Source: Rhizobium sp. S152
GTDB lineage: Bacteria; Pseudomonadota; Alphaproteobacteria; Rhizobiales; Rhizobiaceae
Assembly (NCBI RefSeq): GCF_030380735.1
Contig: NZ_JAUDRZ010000002.1
Span: forward strand, 496,001-560,000
Length of the DNA stretch: 64,000 nucleotides
Direction: 5' to 3'
Position numbers and translations under genes: made by a program. The notes below the pieces were generated by a model. The model saw only the letters and a list, made by a program, of their open reading frames with translations. It was not told the DNA's origin and did no database searches. Below are positions 1 through 11,300 of this stretch, piece after piece (the stretch's first letter is position 1; each line of letters opens with the position of its first letter).

Positions 1-175
1 TTGCGCCGCGTGGATCTCCTTGCGAAGCAACCGCACCGGTCAGAAGCCCCAGCCCAACGCCGAGCGCGATGTTTCTGGACTTCTTGTCCATCGCCTCGGC
101 GCTACCCGCCGCAATCAGCAGGGATGCCGATAGCAGCATGGCGAGCAGCGCCCTTGAGCGTCTTGTGTCATTCAT
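1..175 (-). CDS. Small secreted protein, 3' end outside window
   Basis: The reading frame starts at an ATG at 175 with a GAGGAGACG ribosome binding site and runs off the left edge, so only about 58 residues are visible. The N-terminus is a signal peptide: a basic start (NDTRRSR), a hydrophobic stretch of about 15 residues and an AEA-type cleavage site near residue 28. After it come KKSRN and a glycine-rich hydrophobic run (ALGVGLGLLTG), as in small envelope or glycine-zipper proteins. No family can be named. It is divergent from the efflux operon that begins at 441. Confidence 0.55.
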   Translation of the reverse strand, partial: MNDTRRSRALLAMLLSASLLIAAGSAEAMDKKSRNIALGVGLGLLTGAVASQGDPRGA

Positions 176-440
176 GATCCGTCTCCTCTCTGTTGTTCGA
201 AAGCACACGGACAGTCAGATGGCGACATTGTGAGAACATTACGGGTCCAAAATAATCCTCCCATCCGCCGTCCGTAATGTTCCTGCAATCTTCCTTCGGT
301 CAGTTCACAGGGCCAAAGCGGCGTCGATCAGGGCCGCGATGGCCGGGCGCCGGTTCTTCGACCCAGAGCGGGCGTCCGCCTTCCTTCCCGGTCGGTCGCG
401 TTATCGTTCGGAAGTCGGCAGAATTCGAATTGGGGAAACC

Positions 441-1517
441 GTGTCGCTTCATCTCATCAGTCTTTTGGCAGCCACCATGGCGATGGTGACCGGATCCGCG
501 CTTGCGCAGCAGCTCGATTCCGCAGCCGTCGAAATCTCGGAGGTCGATGTTGGCGTGGTCAAACGTCAGAATATCGCAAATGAGGTCCGCATTGCCGGAT
601 CCCTGACACCCATTCGCCGGTCGACGCTGACCTCGAGGGTTTCCGCTACCGTTATCGATCTGCCGGTCAAGATTGGCGATGTCGTCAAGAAGGGGGACCT
701 TCTCGTTCGCTTCGACACGGAAGCGCTGGCATCGGCAGTGGCCGCCAGAAGAGCGGAAATCGACGCCCTGGATGCTCAGATTGCGCTTGCCGATGCCGTG
801 CTTGAACGTAGCACGACCCTTGGAGAGAGGGGCGCCTCGTCCGAAGCCACGCGGCTTGAGGCGAAAGCAAATCTCTTGAAGTTGAAGGCACAGCTTCGCA
901 TCAAGCAGGCCGAGGTCGCTGATGCGGAACGATCTCTTGCTTACGCGTCGATGCACGCGGAATTCGATGGCGTCGTCGCCTCACGTTCCGTCGAGGAAGG
1001 CCAGACGGTACCGCTCAACACGGAATTGATGACGATCGTTGATCTGACACGGATGGAGGTCGATGCCGGGGTTCCGACAAGCCGTATTCCGCTCGTGCGC
1101 CCCAGGCAGCCCGTCGTCCTTAACGTGGAAGGTTTTGCTGGCCGCACCTTCACTGGTGAGGTCGTGCGCATATCGCCAACTGCGGTGGCCGGGTCCCGGT
1201 CCGTGCGAGTGTTTCTGGCGATTGAAAACACGGAAGGTTTGCTGCGGGGCGGCATGTTCACAACGGGCATCTTGAAGGTCGACGAACAGAGCGACGTAAT
1301 CGCGCTTCCGGTGGCCGCGATCAGGCATGACGAGGATGGCTCCTTCGTCCTGCGTGTGGAGAGCGGCGTGCTGCACCGGGTCTCCGTGGATCTCGGTCTC
1401 ACATGGAGCGACCGCAATCTCGTCGCCGTGCAAGGCCTCGGTGAGGGCGAGATGGTTGTGACATCGCCACTGCCTGATATCGTCGCTGGGACACGCGTCG
1501 TGATAGAGGGACACTGA
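441..1517 (+). CDS. RND efflux periplasmic adaptor (HlyD/AcrA-type membrane fusion protein)
   Basis: Periplasmic adaptor joining an inner-membrane RND pump to an outer-membrane channel. I chose the GTG at 441 (358 residues) because GGGGAAA lies just upstream and it gives a clean signal peptide (SLHLISLL...GSALAQ); the upstream ATG at 339 would put about 34 charged residues before it. The middle has the biotinyl-lipoyl half-motif (VKIGDVVKKGDLLVRFD), an alpha-helical hairpin and the second lipoyl half (SMHAEFDGVVASR), then beta-barrel and membrane-proximal domains. The permease gene follows after 3 bases, so the two are surely co-transcribed. No outer-membrane channel gene is present; a shared TolC is likely used. 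Confidence 0.9.
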   Translation: MSLHLISLLAATMAMVTGSALAQQLDSAAVEISEVDVGVVKRQNIANEVRIAGSLTPIRRSTLTSRVSATVIDLPVKIGDVVKKGDLLVRFDTEALASAVAARRAEIDALDAQIALADAVLERSTTLGERGASSEATRLEAKANLLKLKAQLRIKQAEVADAERSLAYASMHAEFDGVVASRSVEEGQTVPLNTELMTIVDLTRMEVDAGVPTSRIPLVRPRQPVVLNVEGFAGRTFTGEVVRISPTAVAGSRSVRVFLAIENTEGLLRGGMFTTGILKVDEQSDVIALPVAAIRHDEDGSFVLRVESGVLHRVSVDLGLTWSDRNLVAVQGLGEGEMVVTSPLPDIVAGTRVVIEGH

Positions 1518-1520
1518 CCC

Positions 1521-4500
1521 ATGTTTCTGACTCGTGTCAGTGTCAGCCATCCTGTGTTCGCGACCATGATGATGGTTGCTGTCGTCGTCGTTGGACTTTT
1601 TTCCTACAATCGACTGGGAGTTGATCTTTTTCCCGAGACCGATCTTCCGATCGTCGTCGTCTCGGCCACCTACAACGGCGCCTCGCCGGCCTCGGTGGAG
1701 AACGAGGTGTCGAGGCCAATCGAACAGGTGTTGAACACGATTGGCGGCATAGACAGCATCACGTCTGAATCCTACGAGGGCCAGTCGATCGTTGTCGTTC
1801 AATTCGATCTGGATGTGAACTCACAGCTTGCCGCGCAAGAGGTACGCGATCGGGTGGCGCGCCTTCAGGCCAGCTTTCCCGACGGCGTGGATACACCGCA
1901 GGTCACACGGTTCAATCCGGATGATCAGCCGATCCTGTCGATCGCGGCCTCGTCTTCCACGCGCTCATTGTCCGACATCACGACGCTTGCCAATCGGATC
2001 ATCATCAACCGGTTGAGCGTGATGCCCGGCGTCGGGCAGATCACGCTGGTCGGCGGCAGCGAGCGGCAGATGCTCGTCGTCCTCGACCCCGATCGGCTGG
2101 AGGCCTACGGCATCGGTGTCGCGACTGTCATGGACGCCATTCGGCGGGAAAACCAGGATCGTGCCGCCGGTACGCTCATTTCGGGAATCAACCAGCGGAT
2201 TGTCACGGTGGAAGGCCGCATCGAGGACGTTGCGGGCTTCAACAGTATCATTGTCGCGCAGAGCGGTGGCTATCCGGTCTACCTCGCCGATGTGGCGAGC
2301 GTACTCGACACCGGTGCAGAGGTAACAAGCCGGGCGACCTACCAAGGCGTGACGTCTCTCGGGTTGGACATCGTCAAGGTGCAGGGAGCAAACACTGTCG
2401 AAGTCGCCTCGGCGATACGCCAGCAGGTTCTGACTCTCAATGCGGAACTGGTAAAGGAAAACATAAAGCTGACGATAACCCGCGACAATTCGACGGCGAT
2501 TGCCGCGCAGGTTTCCGAGGTGCAGCGCACTTTGATCGAAGGTGGTATCCTTACCGTCATCATCGTCTTCCTGTTCCTGAACTCGTGGCGGTCGACCGTG
2601 ATCACGGGGCTCACGCTGCCGATCTCGGTGATTGGAACCTTTGCCGCTGTCCATGCGCTCGGATTTACACTGAACACGATGACCTTGATGGCCCTGTCAC
2701 TATCGATCGGCATTCTGATCGACGACGCGATCGTGGTGCGCGAAAATATCACGCGTCATCTGCAGATGGGTAAGGATCATGTCAGCGCCGCGCTCGACGG
2801 GACAAACGAGATTGGCCTTGCTGTTCTAGCTACGACGTTGTGCATCGTGGCAGTTTTCCTTCCCGTCGCCTTCATGGGCGGGCTGATCGGGCGGTTTTTC
2901 CTTCAGTTTGGTGTGACGGTCGCTGTTTCGGTGATGATCTCGCTGTTCGTTTCGTTCACGCTTGATCCAATGCTGTCGAGTGTCTGGCATGACCCGCAGT
3001 CTCGGAAGGACGCAAAACGTGGCCCTCTGGGGCATGCCGTACAACGGTTCGACAGATGGTTTGAAGGACTGTCTGACCACTATCGCGGCCTCATTCTCTG
3101 GACACTTGGTCACCGGAAAACAACAGTCGCCTTCGTCGCCGTGATGTTTCTGGGCAGTCTTCTGCTCATCCCACGCGTGGGCGCCGAATTCCTTCCACCG
3201 GCGGACCAGGGCGAGGTCAGTGTTTCGCTCAAGGCGCAGGAGGGTGTTTCGCTCGACTACATGGCGGCAAAAGTCAGCCAGGTGGAACGAGCGCTCAAGG
3301 CATTCGACTATGTCGCCACGACCTACTCGACCATCAACTCCGGCGGTGCACGCGGATTCAATCAAGCCCTGGTCGCAGTTCAACTCGTGCCGGGCGATCG
3401 ACGGGCGCTGACCACGGCGGCAAGCGTGGATTCTATCCGCAAGCGGTTGTCGAGTATCGCCGGACTCGATATTTCCGTTGGCCAGTCCTCGGGTGTCGGG
3501 GGATCTGCCAAGCCACTGCAACTCTCCATTCTTGGCGATGGCGAGAAGGAGCTGCGGCGGATCTCCGATCAGATTACCGCGGCGCTCAAGGCTATCCCGG
3601 GTGCAACCGAAGTTGAATCATCGATCGAGAACGTCCGGCCGACCCTTGCCGTGAAGATCCGGCGCGAGGCCGCGAGTGATCTCGGCGTCTCGATCGCGAT
3701 GATCGGCGACACGCTGCGGCCGCTGGTCGCCGGGGACGCCATTTCGGTCTGGAACGCGCCCGATGGCGAGTCCTACGATGTCATGGTGCGGCTTCCGGCG
3801 ACCGGCCGACGCGACGCTGCGCAATTGCGAAACCTGACCATTTCCACAGGGAAAAGCGACAGCGACGGCAAGCCGATCGTCGTGCTGCTCGACCAGGTCG
3901 CGGACGTCATCGAAAGCAGGTCGCCGGACGCGATCACGCGTAAGGATCTCTCTCGCGAAGTCCGCATATCAAGCAATATCGAGGGCCGCCCGCTCGGGGA
4001 GGTGACCGACGATCTCAATGCTGCCATCGGCAAGCTGGACATTCCCACCGGATACCGTATCTCCTTTGGCGGGGATGCCGAAAATCTTGTCGAGAGCACC
4101 GGCTACGCCCTTCAGGCCCTGATGCTCGCCATCATCTTCATCTACATCATACTCGCATCCCAGTTCGGCTCGTTTATCCAACCAATCGCCATCATGATGA
4201 GCCTGCCGCTATCGTTGATCGGGGTCCTTCTCGGGCTGCTTTCAACAGGTTCCACAATCAACATGTTCTCGATGATCGGCTTCATCATGCTGATGGGACT
4301 GGTCACGAAGAATGCAATCCTGCTCGTCGATTACGCCAATCTCGGCGTGCGCCAGGGCAAGGATCTTCGGCAGAGCCTTATCGATGCCGGTGCCGTACGT
4401 TTGCGACCGATCGTGATGACCACGCTTGCTATGATATTCGGCATGTTGCCGATGGCGCTTGGCTTGGGCGACGGGGGTGAGCAGCGCGCTCCGATGGCTC

Positions 4501-4655
4501 ATGCCGTTATCGGTGGATTGATATCGTCCACGTTGTTGACCCTTGTCTTCGTGCCAGTTGTGCTCACCTATCTGGATGGCCTGTCTCGTCGCCTCGCGCA
4601 CTGGTTCGCTCCAAACAAGGTGACTGGCGCGGCGGCGGAAGGGTCAAGACAGTAA
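1521..4655 (+). CDS. RND multidrug efflux permease (AcrB/HAE1 family)
   Basis: Inner-membrane proton-driven exporter of 1044 residues, the normal length for hydrophobe/amphiphile RND pumps. It starts with the usual cytoplasmic tag and first membrane helix ([17 protein letters not shown]) and has two large periplasmic loops. The TM4 proton-relay pair is in [15 protein letters not shown] near residue 400, and a second helix bundle near the C-terminus contains [15 protein letters not shown]. It lies 3 bases after the adaptor gene and is followed on the same strand by a response regulator and histidine kinase, which suggests a pump controlled by its own two-component system. Substrates cannot be read from sequence. 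Confidence 0.93.
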   Translation: MFLTRVSVSHPVFATMMMVAVVVVGLFSYNRLGVDLFPETDLPIVVVSATYNGASPASVENEVSRPIEQVLNTIGGIDSITSESYEGQSIVVVQFDLDVNSQLAAQEVRDRVARLQASFPDGVDTPQVTRFNPDDQPILSIAASSSTRSLSDITTLANRIIINRLSVMPGVGQITLVGGSERQMLVVLDPDRLEAYGIGVATVMDAIRRENQDRAAGTLISGINQRIVTVEGRIEDVAGFNSIIVAQSGGYPVYLADVASVLDTGAEVTSRATYQGVTSLGLDIVKVQGANTVEVASAIRQQVLTLNAELVKENIKLTITRDNSTAIAAQVSEVQRTLIEGGILTVIIVFLFLNSWRSTVITGLTLPISVIGTFAAVHALGFTLNTMTLMALSLSIGILIDDAIVVRENITRHLQMGKDHVSAALDGTNEIGLAVLATTLCIVAVFLPVAFMGGLIGRFFLQFGVTVAVSVMISLFVSFTLDPMLSSVWHDPQSRKDAKRGPLGHAVQRFDRWFEGLSDHYRGLILWTLGHRKTTVAFVAVMFLGSLLLIPRVGAEFLPPADQGEVSVSLKAQEGVSLDYMAAKVSQVERALKAFDYVATTYSTINSGGARGFNQALVAVQLVPGDRRALTTAASVDSIRKRLSSIAGLDISVGQSSGVGGSAKPLQLSILGDGEKELRRISDQITAALKAIPGATEVESSIENVRPTLAVKIRREAASDLGVSIAMIGDTLRPLVAGDAISVWNAPDGESYDVMVRLPATGRRDAAQLRNLTISTGKSDSDGKPIVVLLDQVADVIESRSPDAITRKDLSREVRISSNIEGRPLGEVTDDLNAAIGKLDIPTGYRISFGGDAENLVESTGYALQALMLAIIFIYIILASQFGSFIQPIAIMMSLPLSLIGVLLGLLSTGSTINMFSMIGFIMLMGLVTKNAILLVDYANLGVRQGKDLRQSLIDAGAVRLRPIVMTTLAMIFGMLPMALGLGDGGEQRAPMAHAVIGGLISSTLLTLVFVPVVLTYLDGLSRRLAHWFAPNKVTGAAAEGSRQ

Positions 4656-4704
4656 GGGATCATCTCGTCATCGGCACGATCCACCTGCTTGAAAGGAGCT
4701 ACCC

Positions 4705-4830
4705 TTGCCCAGAACAGCAATTGTTCTCGTCGTGAGATTCCGGTTCGGGGTGCCGATCCTGTCGCAACGTTTCTCTCTCGTTGGGCCAGTCGTTGCTCAA
4801 GAAGAAGACAGGTGCCGTGAGGTAGGTTGA
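4705..4830 (+). CDS. Possible small protein or leader peptide before the response regulator
   Basis: A 41-codon frame begins at TTG 4705, six bases after a strong AAAGGAG ribosome binding site (4692-4698), and stops at a TGA four bases before the ATG of the response regulator. The product is moderately hydrophobic at its start (RTAIVLVVRFRFGVPIL) and acidic/cysteine-containing at its end (EEDRCREVG). No family is recognised. The strong ribosome binding site and tight spacing argue for translation and coupling to the next gene. The rare start codon and lack of homology evidence keep confidence low; the site could instead be a remnant of an older start. Confidence 0.35.
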   Translation: MPRTAIVLVVRFRFGVPILSQRFSLVGPVVAQEEDRCREVG

Positions 4831-4834
4831 AAGT

Positions 4835-5509
4835 ATGAGACTTCTGTTGGTGGAAGACGAGGTAGAGATGGCAAGGGCGCTCAGCACCGTCCTAACGCAG
4901 AACCAGCATGTCGTTGACCATTTTACACGCGTCGAGGACGCCCGCGAGGCGATCCTTGCCCGCGTGCACGATGTTGTCATACTGGACCGGCAACTTCCTG
5001 ATGGAGACGGCCTCGAACTTCTACGTGACATGAGGCAGGCCGGCGATACGACGCCGGTCATCGTTCTCACCGCCTTCAACGCCCCAACCGATCGGATACT
5101 GGGACTGGATGACGGTGCAGACGATTACCTGGGAAAGCCTTTTCTAGCTGAAGAACTGATGGCACGACTGCGCGCACTGGCGCGACGGCCAGATAGTTAC
5201 GCCAGCCAGGTCATCATTGAGGGCAATGTACGCTTTGACCTCGATCACCAGGACCTTTTCGTCAAGGGGGAGATGGTCAGTCTGCCGAGGCGGGAGATGC
5301 TCGTGCTTCAGATTCTGATGCGCCGCGCTGGACGCACCGTTTTGCGCGGAGCACTGGAAGATGCCGTTTACGGTTACGATGACGACATTCAGTCGAACGC
5401 TCTGGACAGCCACGTGTCCCGCCTGCGCCGCAGATTGGTCGAGGCTGGGGCTAACGTCTCCATCCATACGGTGCGTGGTGTTGGCTATCTCTTCAAGGTG
5501 AGCGAATGA
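4835..5509 (+). CDS. OmpR-family response regulator
   Basis: Cytoplasmic transcription regulator of 224 residues. The receiver domain (about 1-115) has the acidic pocket VEDE at 6-9, the phospho-acceptor Asp51 (VVILDRQLPDGDG) and the conserved lysine in DDYLGKPF. The C-terminal half is a winged-helix OmpR/PhoB DNA-binding domain ending in HTVRGVGYLF. The kinase gene starts inside its last codons (ATGA overlap at 5506-5509), giving translational coupling. Position after the RND genes suggests control of the pump. The family resembles QseB/TctD-type regulators. Confidence 0.93.
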   Translation: MRLLLVEDEVEMARALSTVLTQNQHVVDHFTRVEDAREAILARVHDVVILDRQLPDGDGLELLRDMRQAGDTTPVIVLTAFNAPTDRILGLDDGADDYLGKPFLAEELMARLRALARRPDSYASQVIIEGNVRFDLDHQDLFVKGEMVSLPRREMLVLQILMRRAGRTVLRGALEDAVYGYDDDIQSNALDSHVSRLRRRLVEAGANVSIHTVRGVGYLFKVSE

Positions 5510-6843
5510 GCTGGAACCCTTTTGGCCAACGATCGCTCAAAAGTCAGCTCGTCATTCGCTTCGGGATCGTCCTTGGCCTGTTGATGATCGTACTGAATGT
5601 CGGGTTTCTAGGCTTTCTCTATGTCGTCCTCCCAGAGAAGATCGACGCGGACGAAGCGGTCAAGCCGGTGATCACCGCGGCGTTGAAGGAAGACAGCGGA
5701 GAGCTTGTCGTCGACAGGAGCGGCGCCCTTGCGGAACTTACGGAAACGACACCGTCCTTCTGGTTCGCCGCTGTCGACGCTTCCGGACGGCGCGTCAGTT
5801 TTGGCCAGGTCCCGCCGCAATATGCCGGACTGCTCTCTATTCTGAATGATATTCATCTCGTCGACATTCGCGGGGAAAACGGATCATCGATCACGGCGAA
5901 GTTCGCCGACCTCGTCACCGCAGCAGGCCCGGTGAAGGTGCTCTACGGCGGAAAGCCGACACCCGGCACCTACATCTCCAATGTGATGATGGGCCTGAGT
6001 GTGGTCTATGTGCCGTTCACCCTGATTCCTGTCGTGCTGGTATTCCTCGCTCTGCCTCTGCTGGTTGGCCGTGGTCTTTCCGGCACGACAAAAACGATTG
6101 GGCGCATGGCATCAATCGATGCCAACAGTCTCGGGACACGGCTCGCCAAGGACGATGTCGTCCTGGAGCTTCATCCTCTTGTCAACGCGATCAACGCGAC
6201 ACTCGAACGGATTGACGAGGATGTCCGTTTGCGGCGGCGCTTCTTCGCCAATGCAGCCCATGAATTGCGCACGCCGATTGCAATACTGCAGACGAGACTG
6301 GAGGGCATGGCGCCCGGTCCGGAGAGAAGTCGGTTGCTCAAGGACACCGGCCGCCTGGCTGAGACGGCCGAGCAGCTTCTCGACATGGAGCGCTTCGGCA
6401 ATATCCAGTCCTGGGCCGATGTCGATCTTGTCGATCTTTGCAAAACCGTGGTTGCGGACTGCGCACCGATCGCCATAGCAGCAGGGTATGAACTGGGGTT
6501 CTACACGCCGGTGTTGAAAATGATCGTCAGGGGCGACAGGGATTCGCTTCAGCGCGCAGTTACCAACCTCGTACGAAATGCAATCGAGCATGCCGGGGGA
6601 GCCGGTGATATCCGGGTAGAACTGAGCGAGGGAGGAGTGATCGACGTCGGTGATGACGGGCCCGGCATCCCTTTTGGAGAGCGTGAAAAAGTCTTCGAGC
6701 CGTTCTACCGCAGTACACCAAGACAAACCGGTGCCGGACTGGGATTGAGCATCGTCCATCAGATCGCCCAGTCTCATAATGGATCCGTGTCCATTGTCCC
6801 CCAGGTGTGCGGCGCGCGATTACGGCTGAAATTAGGGAGGTAG
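5506..6843 (+). CDS. Sensor histidine kinase, partner of the 4835 regulator
   Basis: Membrane histidine kinase of 445 residues. Two membrane helices (about 19-41 and 161-188) flank a periplasmic sensor region of roughly 120 residues, with a linker after the second helix. The DHp domain carries the H-box NAAHELRTPIAIL with His252, and the ATPase domain shows the N-box (LVRNAIEHAG), G1 (DDGPGIPFGE), F-box (VFEPFYR) and G2 (GAGLGLSIV). All motifs needed for phosphotransfer are intact. It overlaps the regulator by four bases. The sensor domain matches no named fold that I recognise, so the signal is unknown. Confidence 0.93.
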   Translation: MSWNPFGQRSLKSQLVIRFGIVLGLLMIVLNVGFLGFLYVVLPEKIDADEAVKPVITAALKEDSGELVVDRSGALAELTETTPSFWFAAVDASGRRVSFGQVPPQYAGLLSILNDIHLVDIRGENGSSITAKFADLVTAAGPVKVLYGGKPTPGTYISNVMMGLSVVYVPFTLIPVVLVFLALPLLVGRGLSGTTKTIGRMASIDANSLGTRLAKDDVVLELHPLVNAINATLERIDEDVRLRRRFFANAAHELRTPIAILQTRLEGMAPGPERSRLLKDTGRLAETAEQLLDMERFGNIQSWADVDLVDLCKTVVADCAPIAIAAGYELGFYTPVLKMIVRGDRDSLQRAVTNLVRNAIEHAGGAGDIRVELSEGGVIDVGDDGPGIPFGEREKVFEPFYRSTPRQTGAGLGLSIVHQIAQSHNGSVSIVPQVCGARLRLKLGR

Positions 6844-7141
6844 CCATATTTCGAGATTGCCTCATGCAGCGACGAAGAGGTGGCCACGGTCGTTCGCAGG
6901 CACGGATTGAGCCGCCTCACACCAAAGACACTGTCCACCTACGAGGCTCTCAGTGGCGAACTCAAGAAGATCGGAGACGCATCACTCGAGAGAGGCTTCC
7001 GGCCACCCCACAGATAGTCAAAGTTGTGGCCTTCGATTTTAGCCGTCTGATAAGTGGAAGCCTGAGATAGAAGCCAAAGCTGTGTGGCGCAAAACAGGAT
7101 CCGGCACTGTCGACGCAACTTTTTTCCCTGGAGCGGCGATA
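6844..7141. other. Region without a supported gene; open extension after the kinase stop
   Basis: The 298 bases between the kinase stop and the LysR stop hold no convincing gene. The kinase frame stays open for a further 57 codons after its TAG, to a TAG at 7015, and encodes a helical segment (ASCSDEEVATVVRRHG...). An in-frame GTG exists at 6880 but has no real ribosome binding site. It may be the remnant of another gene. Confidence 0.4.
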
Positions 7142-8023
7142 TCAGCCAGCCGCCAGATAATCTGCGAGCTTTCTTGCGTGAACGGGCAGCGCCGCGAAGT
7201 TGCGCGAGCAGACAAGAAGGTGGCGCAGAGCCCAGGTGTCCGAGAGTGAAACGACACCGAGGGACAGTACTCCTTGATGGCGCGTCGCGTAGACGTCAGG
7301 AACGATCGCCAGCCCGATCCCGCTAGCGACCATCGCGCAGATATCCTCGAAACTGTCGAGGCGGATACGAAGCTTGAACTGGCGGCCTTCGCGCGCGGCA
7401 TGGGTCGCGAGGTGCCCCTGCAAGGCGCTGTCAGCTGGCAGACCGACGAAGGGCTCGTCAAGGACGTTGCGGAACGCGACCGATTCCCTTCCCGATAGCG
7501 GATGATCCCGAGCTGTGATCAGCACGAGCCTGTCGGTCTTGAAAGGTCGCGTCTCGAGCGAGCCAGTGTCCGTCGTGTCGGCTGCTATGCCAAGATCGGC
7601 AAGACCTCCTGCGACGGCGGCAACGACGTCGGGGCTCTGCCGCTCCTCAAGATCGAGGTCTATCGTTGGGTGGTCTACAAGGAAGCGCTGAAGGGCTTCC
7701 GGCAGGTGAGCCATAGCCGCGCGGCCGGACAGCAGGCGGATCTGCCCGCGCAATCCCTTCGCGTAAAGCTGCAGATCGCCGCGCATCTGCTCCATCTGCC
7801 CGAGCACGATGCGAGCATGATGGGCGAGGGCGTCGCCTGCCTGTGTTGACCGTACTCCACGCGCGCCGCGCTCCAGCAACGGGACGCCGCTCATCTCCTC
7901 CATCCCACGTATGCGCGCACTTGCAGACGCCAGGGCCATGCCGGCGCGCTCGCAGCCCTGTGTGATGCTTTCCGCCTCCACCACATGGAGGAACAGGCGA
8001 AGATCAGTCATATCGAAGCGCAT
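7142..8023 (-). CDS. LysR-family transcriptional regulator
   Basis: DNA-binding regulator of 293 residues. The start at 8023 (RFDMTDLRLFLHVVEAES) is chosen because GGAGGAAAC lies directly upstream and it aligns with the usual LysR N-terminus; a longer frame to 8119 adds 32 non-homologous residues. The winged helix-turn-helix occupies about 1-62 (ITQGCERAGMALASASARIRGME). The effector domain contains the usual periplasmic-binding-like elements (DLGIAADTTDTGSL, VASGIGLAIVPD). The conserved Q/S residues of the recognition helix are replaced by an alanine-rich stretch. Its target may be the adjacent RND genes, but the orientation does not show this. Confidence 0.88.
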   Translation of the reverse strand: MRFDMTDLRLFLHVVEAESITQGCERAGMALASASARIRGMEEMSGVPLLERGARGVRSTQAGDALAHHARIVLGQMEQMRGDLQLYAKGLRGQIRLLSGRAAMAHLPEALQRFLVDHPTIDLDLEERQSPDVVAAVAGGLADLGIAADTTDTGSLETRPFKTDRLVLITARDHPLSGRESVAFRNVLDEPFVGLPADSALQGHLATHAAREGRQFKLRIRLDSFEDICAMVASGIGLAIVPDVYATRHQGVLSLGVVSLSDTWALRHLLVCSRNFAALPVHARKLADYLAAG

Positions 8024-8139
8024 GTTTCCTCCCGCAAAAGACCCTTCGGATTTGACGAAGGCTTCCGTTGTATCTTCCGCATTGTGCCATGTCGCCTGCC
8101 GAAGATCATGGGAGCACAATTATCAAACCCGGAAACATC

Positions 8140-8349
8140 ATGGACGCGTCCGAAAAGATCCTGCGAGCCTTCATCTTAAGATTGGTATTTCTCTTACTCG
8201 CCGTGTTCGCGGCGCGGCACCTTCCCGACCATGGACTGCGGATGGCTTCGACCGAGGCAGCGGCAGCGGCACAAGTCGCATGCACCGCTGGCCCCTCGAT
8301 TGACGATGGAGCCAGCGAGCGGGTTGGCGAAATGCCACTATATGACTGA
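8140..8349 (+). CDS. Possible small membrane or secreted protein
   Basis: A 69-codon frame diverges from the LysR gene. It begins DASEKILRAFILRL and contains one strongly hydrophobic segment (residues about 9-23, FILRLVFLLLAVFAA), then a polar alanine-rich tail with a cysteine. The upstream GGAAAC is only a weak ribosome binding site. It could be a small membrane protein or chance open sequence in high-GC DNA; I do not recognise a family. Confidence 0.3.
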   Translation: MDASEKILRAFILRLVFLLLAVFAARHLPDHGLRMASTEAAAAAQVACTAGPSIDDGASERVGEMPLYD

Positions 8350-8398
8350 TGAGGCAGAGGCCGGTTTGCGCGAGCTGTCCGAAAGGATCGCGTTGCGA

Positions 8399-11300
8399 TC
8401 AATAGCGCTCTTCGAGCGAACGCACGATCATATAGAGAGCCGGCACGACGAACACGCAAAGCATTGTGGAGATCAGCATGCCGCTGACCACCGAGATCCC
8501 TATCGATCGGCTGGCATTCGCGCCGGCGCCGGTTGCAAGGACGAGTGGGATCATCCCTAGAATGAATGCGATCGACGTCATCAGGATCGGCCGGAAACGC
8601 AGTTTGCCAGCAGTTACCGCGGACTCGAGCAGCGATTTGCCTTCCTTGATTCTCAGGTCGCGGGCAAACTCGACGATCAGGATCGCATTCTTGGCCGCGA
8701 GCGCGATGAGCAGAACGATGCCGATCTGCGTATAAAGGGTATTTTGCAGGCCGAGCGCCAGAAGGACCGCGACCGTGCCGGCAAGGGCAAGCGGGACCGA
8801 TAAGATAACGGGGAGGGGACCGAGCCAGCTGCCGTATTGGCCGGCGAGTACGAAGTAGGCGAGAACAAGGGCCAGCCCGAAGGCGATATAGATCTGGTTG
8901 CCGGTCAGTTTCTCCTGATACGAGATGGCGGTCCAGTCGGTCGTTGCACCGTTGGGAAGCGAGGCGGCCGCGGCTTTGTCCATGATCGCCATCGCTTCGC
9001 CGGAACTCACGTCGGATTGCGGCCGACCGACGATCGACATGGCGGGGTGAAGATTGTAGAGCGATATCAGCGACGGTCCGATCTTTTCCTCGACCGTGAC
9101 GATGCTGCCAATCGGCACCTGCGATCCCGATCCATTCGGAACGCTCAGACGTGAAATGCCCTCGGAAACTTTCCTGAACGAGCCCTCCGCCTGCACATAG
9201 ACCTGGAATGTGTGGCCGAAACGGGTGAACTGGTTGACATAAGTCGACCCGAGATAGCCCGAAAGCGTGTCGAAAACGTCTCCGATCGACACGCCGAGTG
9301 TCGCGGCCTTGGTCCGGTCGATGCTGACGGCGAGCTGCGGAGCGTTGACGTTCGCGTTGACCTGCACATTCTGCAGGCGCGGATCGTTTCTGGCTTCGGT
9401 TGTCACACCGTTGGCGATATCGGCCAGCCGCCCGAAGTCGCTACTGCCATCGGTCAGCTGGACCATCATCGTGAAACCGCCGGTGTTGCCGATACCCTGG
9501 ATCGACGGCGGCGGAACCACCGTCGCGAAGCCGTCGTCAAGGCGGGACAGGCTCTTGGATATCTTCTGATAAATTGGAAGCAGCGCTTCCGATTTGCCGC
9601 GTTCGTCCCAAGGCTTCAGGACAATGTAGGCGAGGCCAGCGCTCGCAAGCGGCGCGTTGTTGTCGAGCAACGAGACGCCGGCAACGGTGATCACGTTATC
9701 GATACCGGGCTGATCCTGCAGCTTCGCCTGCACCTCTTTCAACGTCTTATCCGTCCGTTCAAGCGAGGCGCCCGGCGGCAACTGAACGGCTGCGACGAGA
9801 TAGCCCTGGTCCTCGAGCGGCAGGAAACCAGTCGGAACGCGCGACAATCCGACGAAGGCGAGCACCACCACAGCCGCGGTCGCGAGCGCGATGACATAGC
9901 GAAAACGCAACATACGGGAGAGGAGCCCGGTATAGCCGCTTTCGAGACGATTGAAGCCGCGCTCGAAGAGCCTGAATAGGATATTGCGTTCTTCGATCGG
10001 TTTGACCGGTCGCATCCAATGGGCAGCCTGCACAGGCTTTAGCGTGACTGCGTTGATGGCACTGATCACAGCTGTGCTGGCGATTACCAGCGCGAACTGC
10101 TGATAGAGCTTGCCCGTCAAACCGGGAAGGAAGGCGGCAGGCAGGAAGACGGAAACAAGCACCAGAGTGATGCCCATGATTGGTCCAAACAGCTCCTCCA
10201 TGGCCTTTTCGGCCGCCTTAGGGCCGCTCAGTCCGTGAGACATTTGTCGCGCGGCGCCCTCAACGATAACGATCGCGTCGTCGACGACGATGCCGATCGC
10301 CAGCACCAGCGCAAAAAGGGTGGACATGTTGATCGAGAATCCCATCGCGGCCATGGCGGCAAAAGCGCCGATCAGCGTCACCGGCACGGTGGTTGCCGGC
10401 ACGAGCATGGCGCGCCAATCCTGCAGGAACAACAAAATGACGGCAAGCACGATGATGAAGGCCTCAATCAGCGTCTTGTAAACCTCGTCCACCGCCGCGT
10501 TGACGAATGTGGTGGTGTTGAACGGCACGGAATAGCTCAGGCCGGGCGGAAAGGATTTCGACAGCTCGGTCATCCGCGCCTCCACCGCCTTTGCGACGTC
10601 GAGCGCATTCGCCTCGGGAAGCTGGCTGATCGCCAGCGAGGCGGATGCCTTGCCGTTGACGCGAAAGACCTGGTTGTAGGATTTCGAACCGAGCTCGACG
10701 CGTGCGACGTCCTTGACTCGGGTTACCGCCCCGGTGTTGCTGTTGGTCTTGACGATCACATCCTCGAATTGTTCGACCTGGTCCAGCCGGCCCGAGATTT
10801 CGATCGGGGTCTGAAAGCCCTGGCCGGTGTCGACAGGCGGCATGCCGATCTGCCCGCCGGAGACGCTTTGGTTCTGCGACTGGATGGCGCTGACGACATC
10901 GGCGGGTTTCAGGCCGCGCGCCTGCAGCCTGTTGGCGTCAAGCCAGATGCGCATGGCATAGTCGCCGGCACCGTAGACGGTAACATCGCCGACGCCGGGA
11001 ACGCGTGCCAAAGCATCCTTGAGATTGATCGTCGCGTAGTTGGCGAGAAACAGGCTGTCATATTTGGAATCCTCCGCATCGAGTGTCACGAAGGCGAGGA
11101 TCGAGGTCGAGCGCTTGCGTACGGAGACCCCTTGTGACTGCACGGAACTCGGCAACTGCGCGTTGGCGGCATCCACCCGGTTTTGCACCAGTATCTGTGC
11201 TTCATCGGCGTCAGTGCCGATGTCGAAGGTGACGGTCAGATTGTAGGTTCCGTCGCTGGCGCTCGTCGACTGCATGTAGAGCATGTCCGGAACGCCGTTC

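Noticed and set aside
339..440. An upstream ATG at 339 for the first adaptor gene
   Set aside because: It has no good ribosome binding site and puts charged residues before the signal peptide that begins at GTG 441.
10235..11137. A 300-codon plus-strand frame opposite the RND permease
   Set aside because: A shadow of the permease; histidine/aspartate-rich translation is an artefact of the antisense frame.
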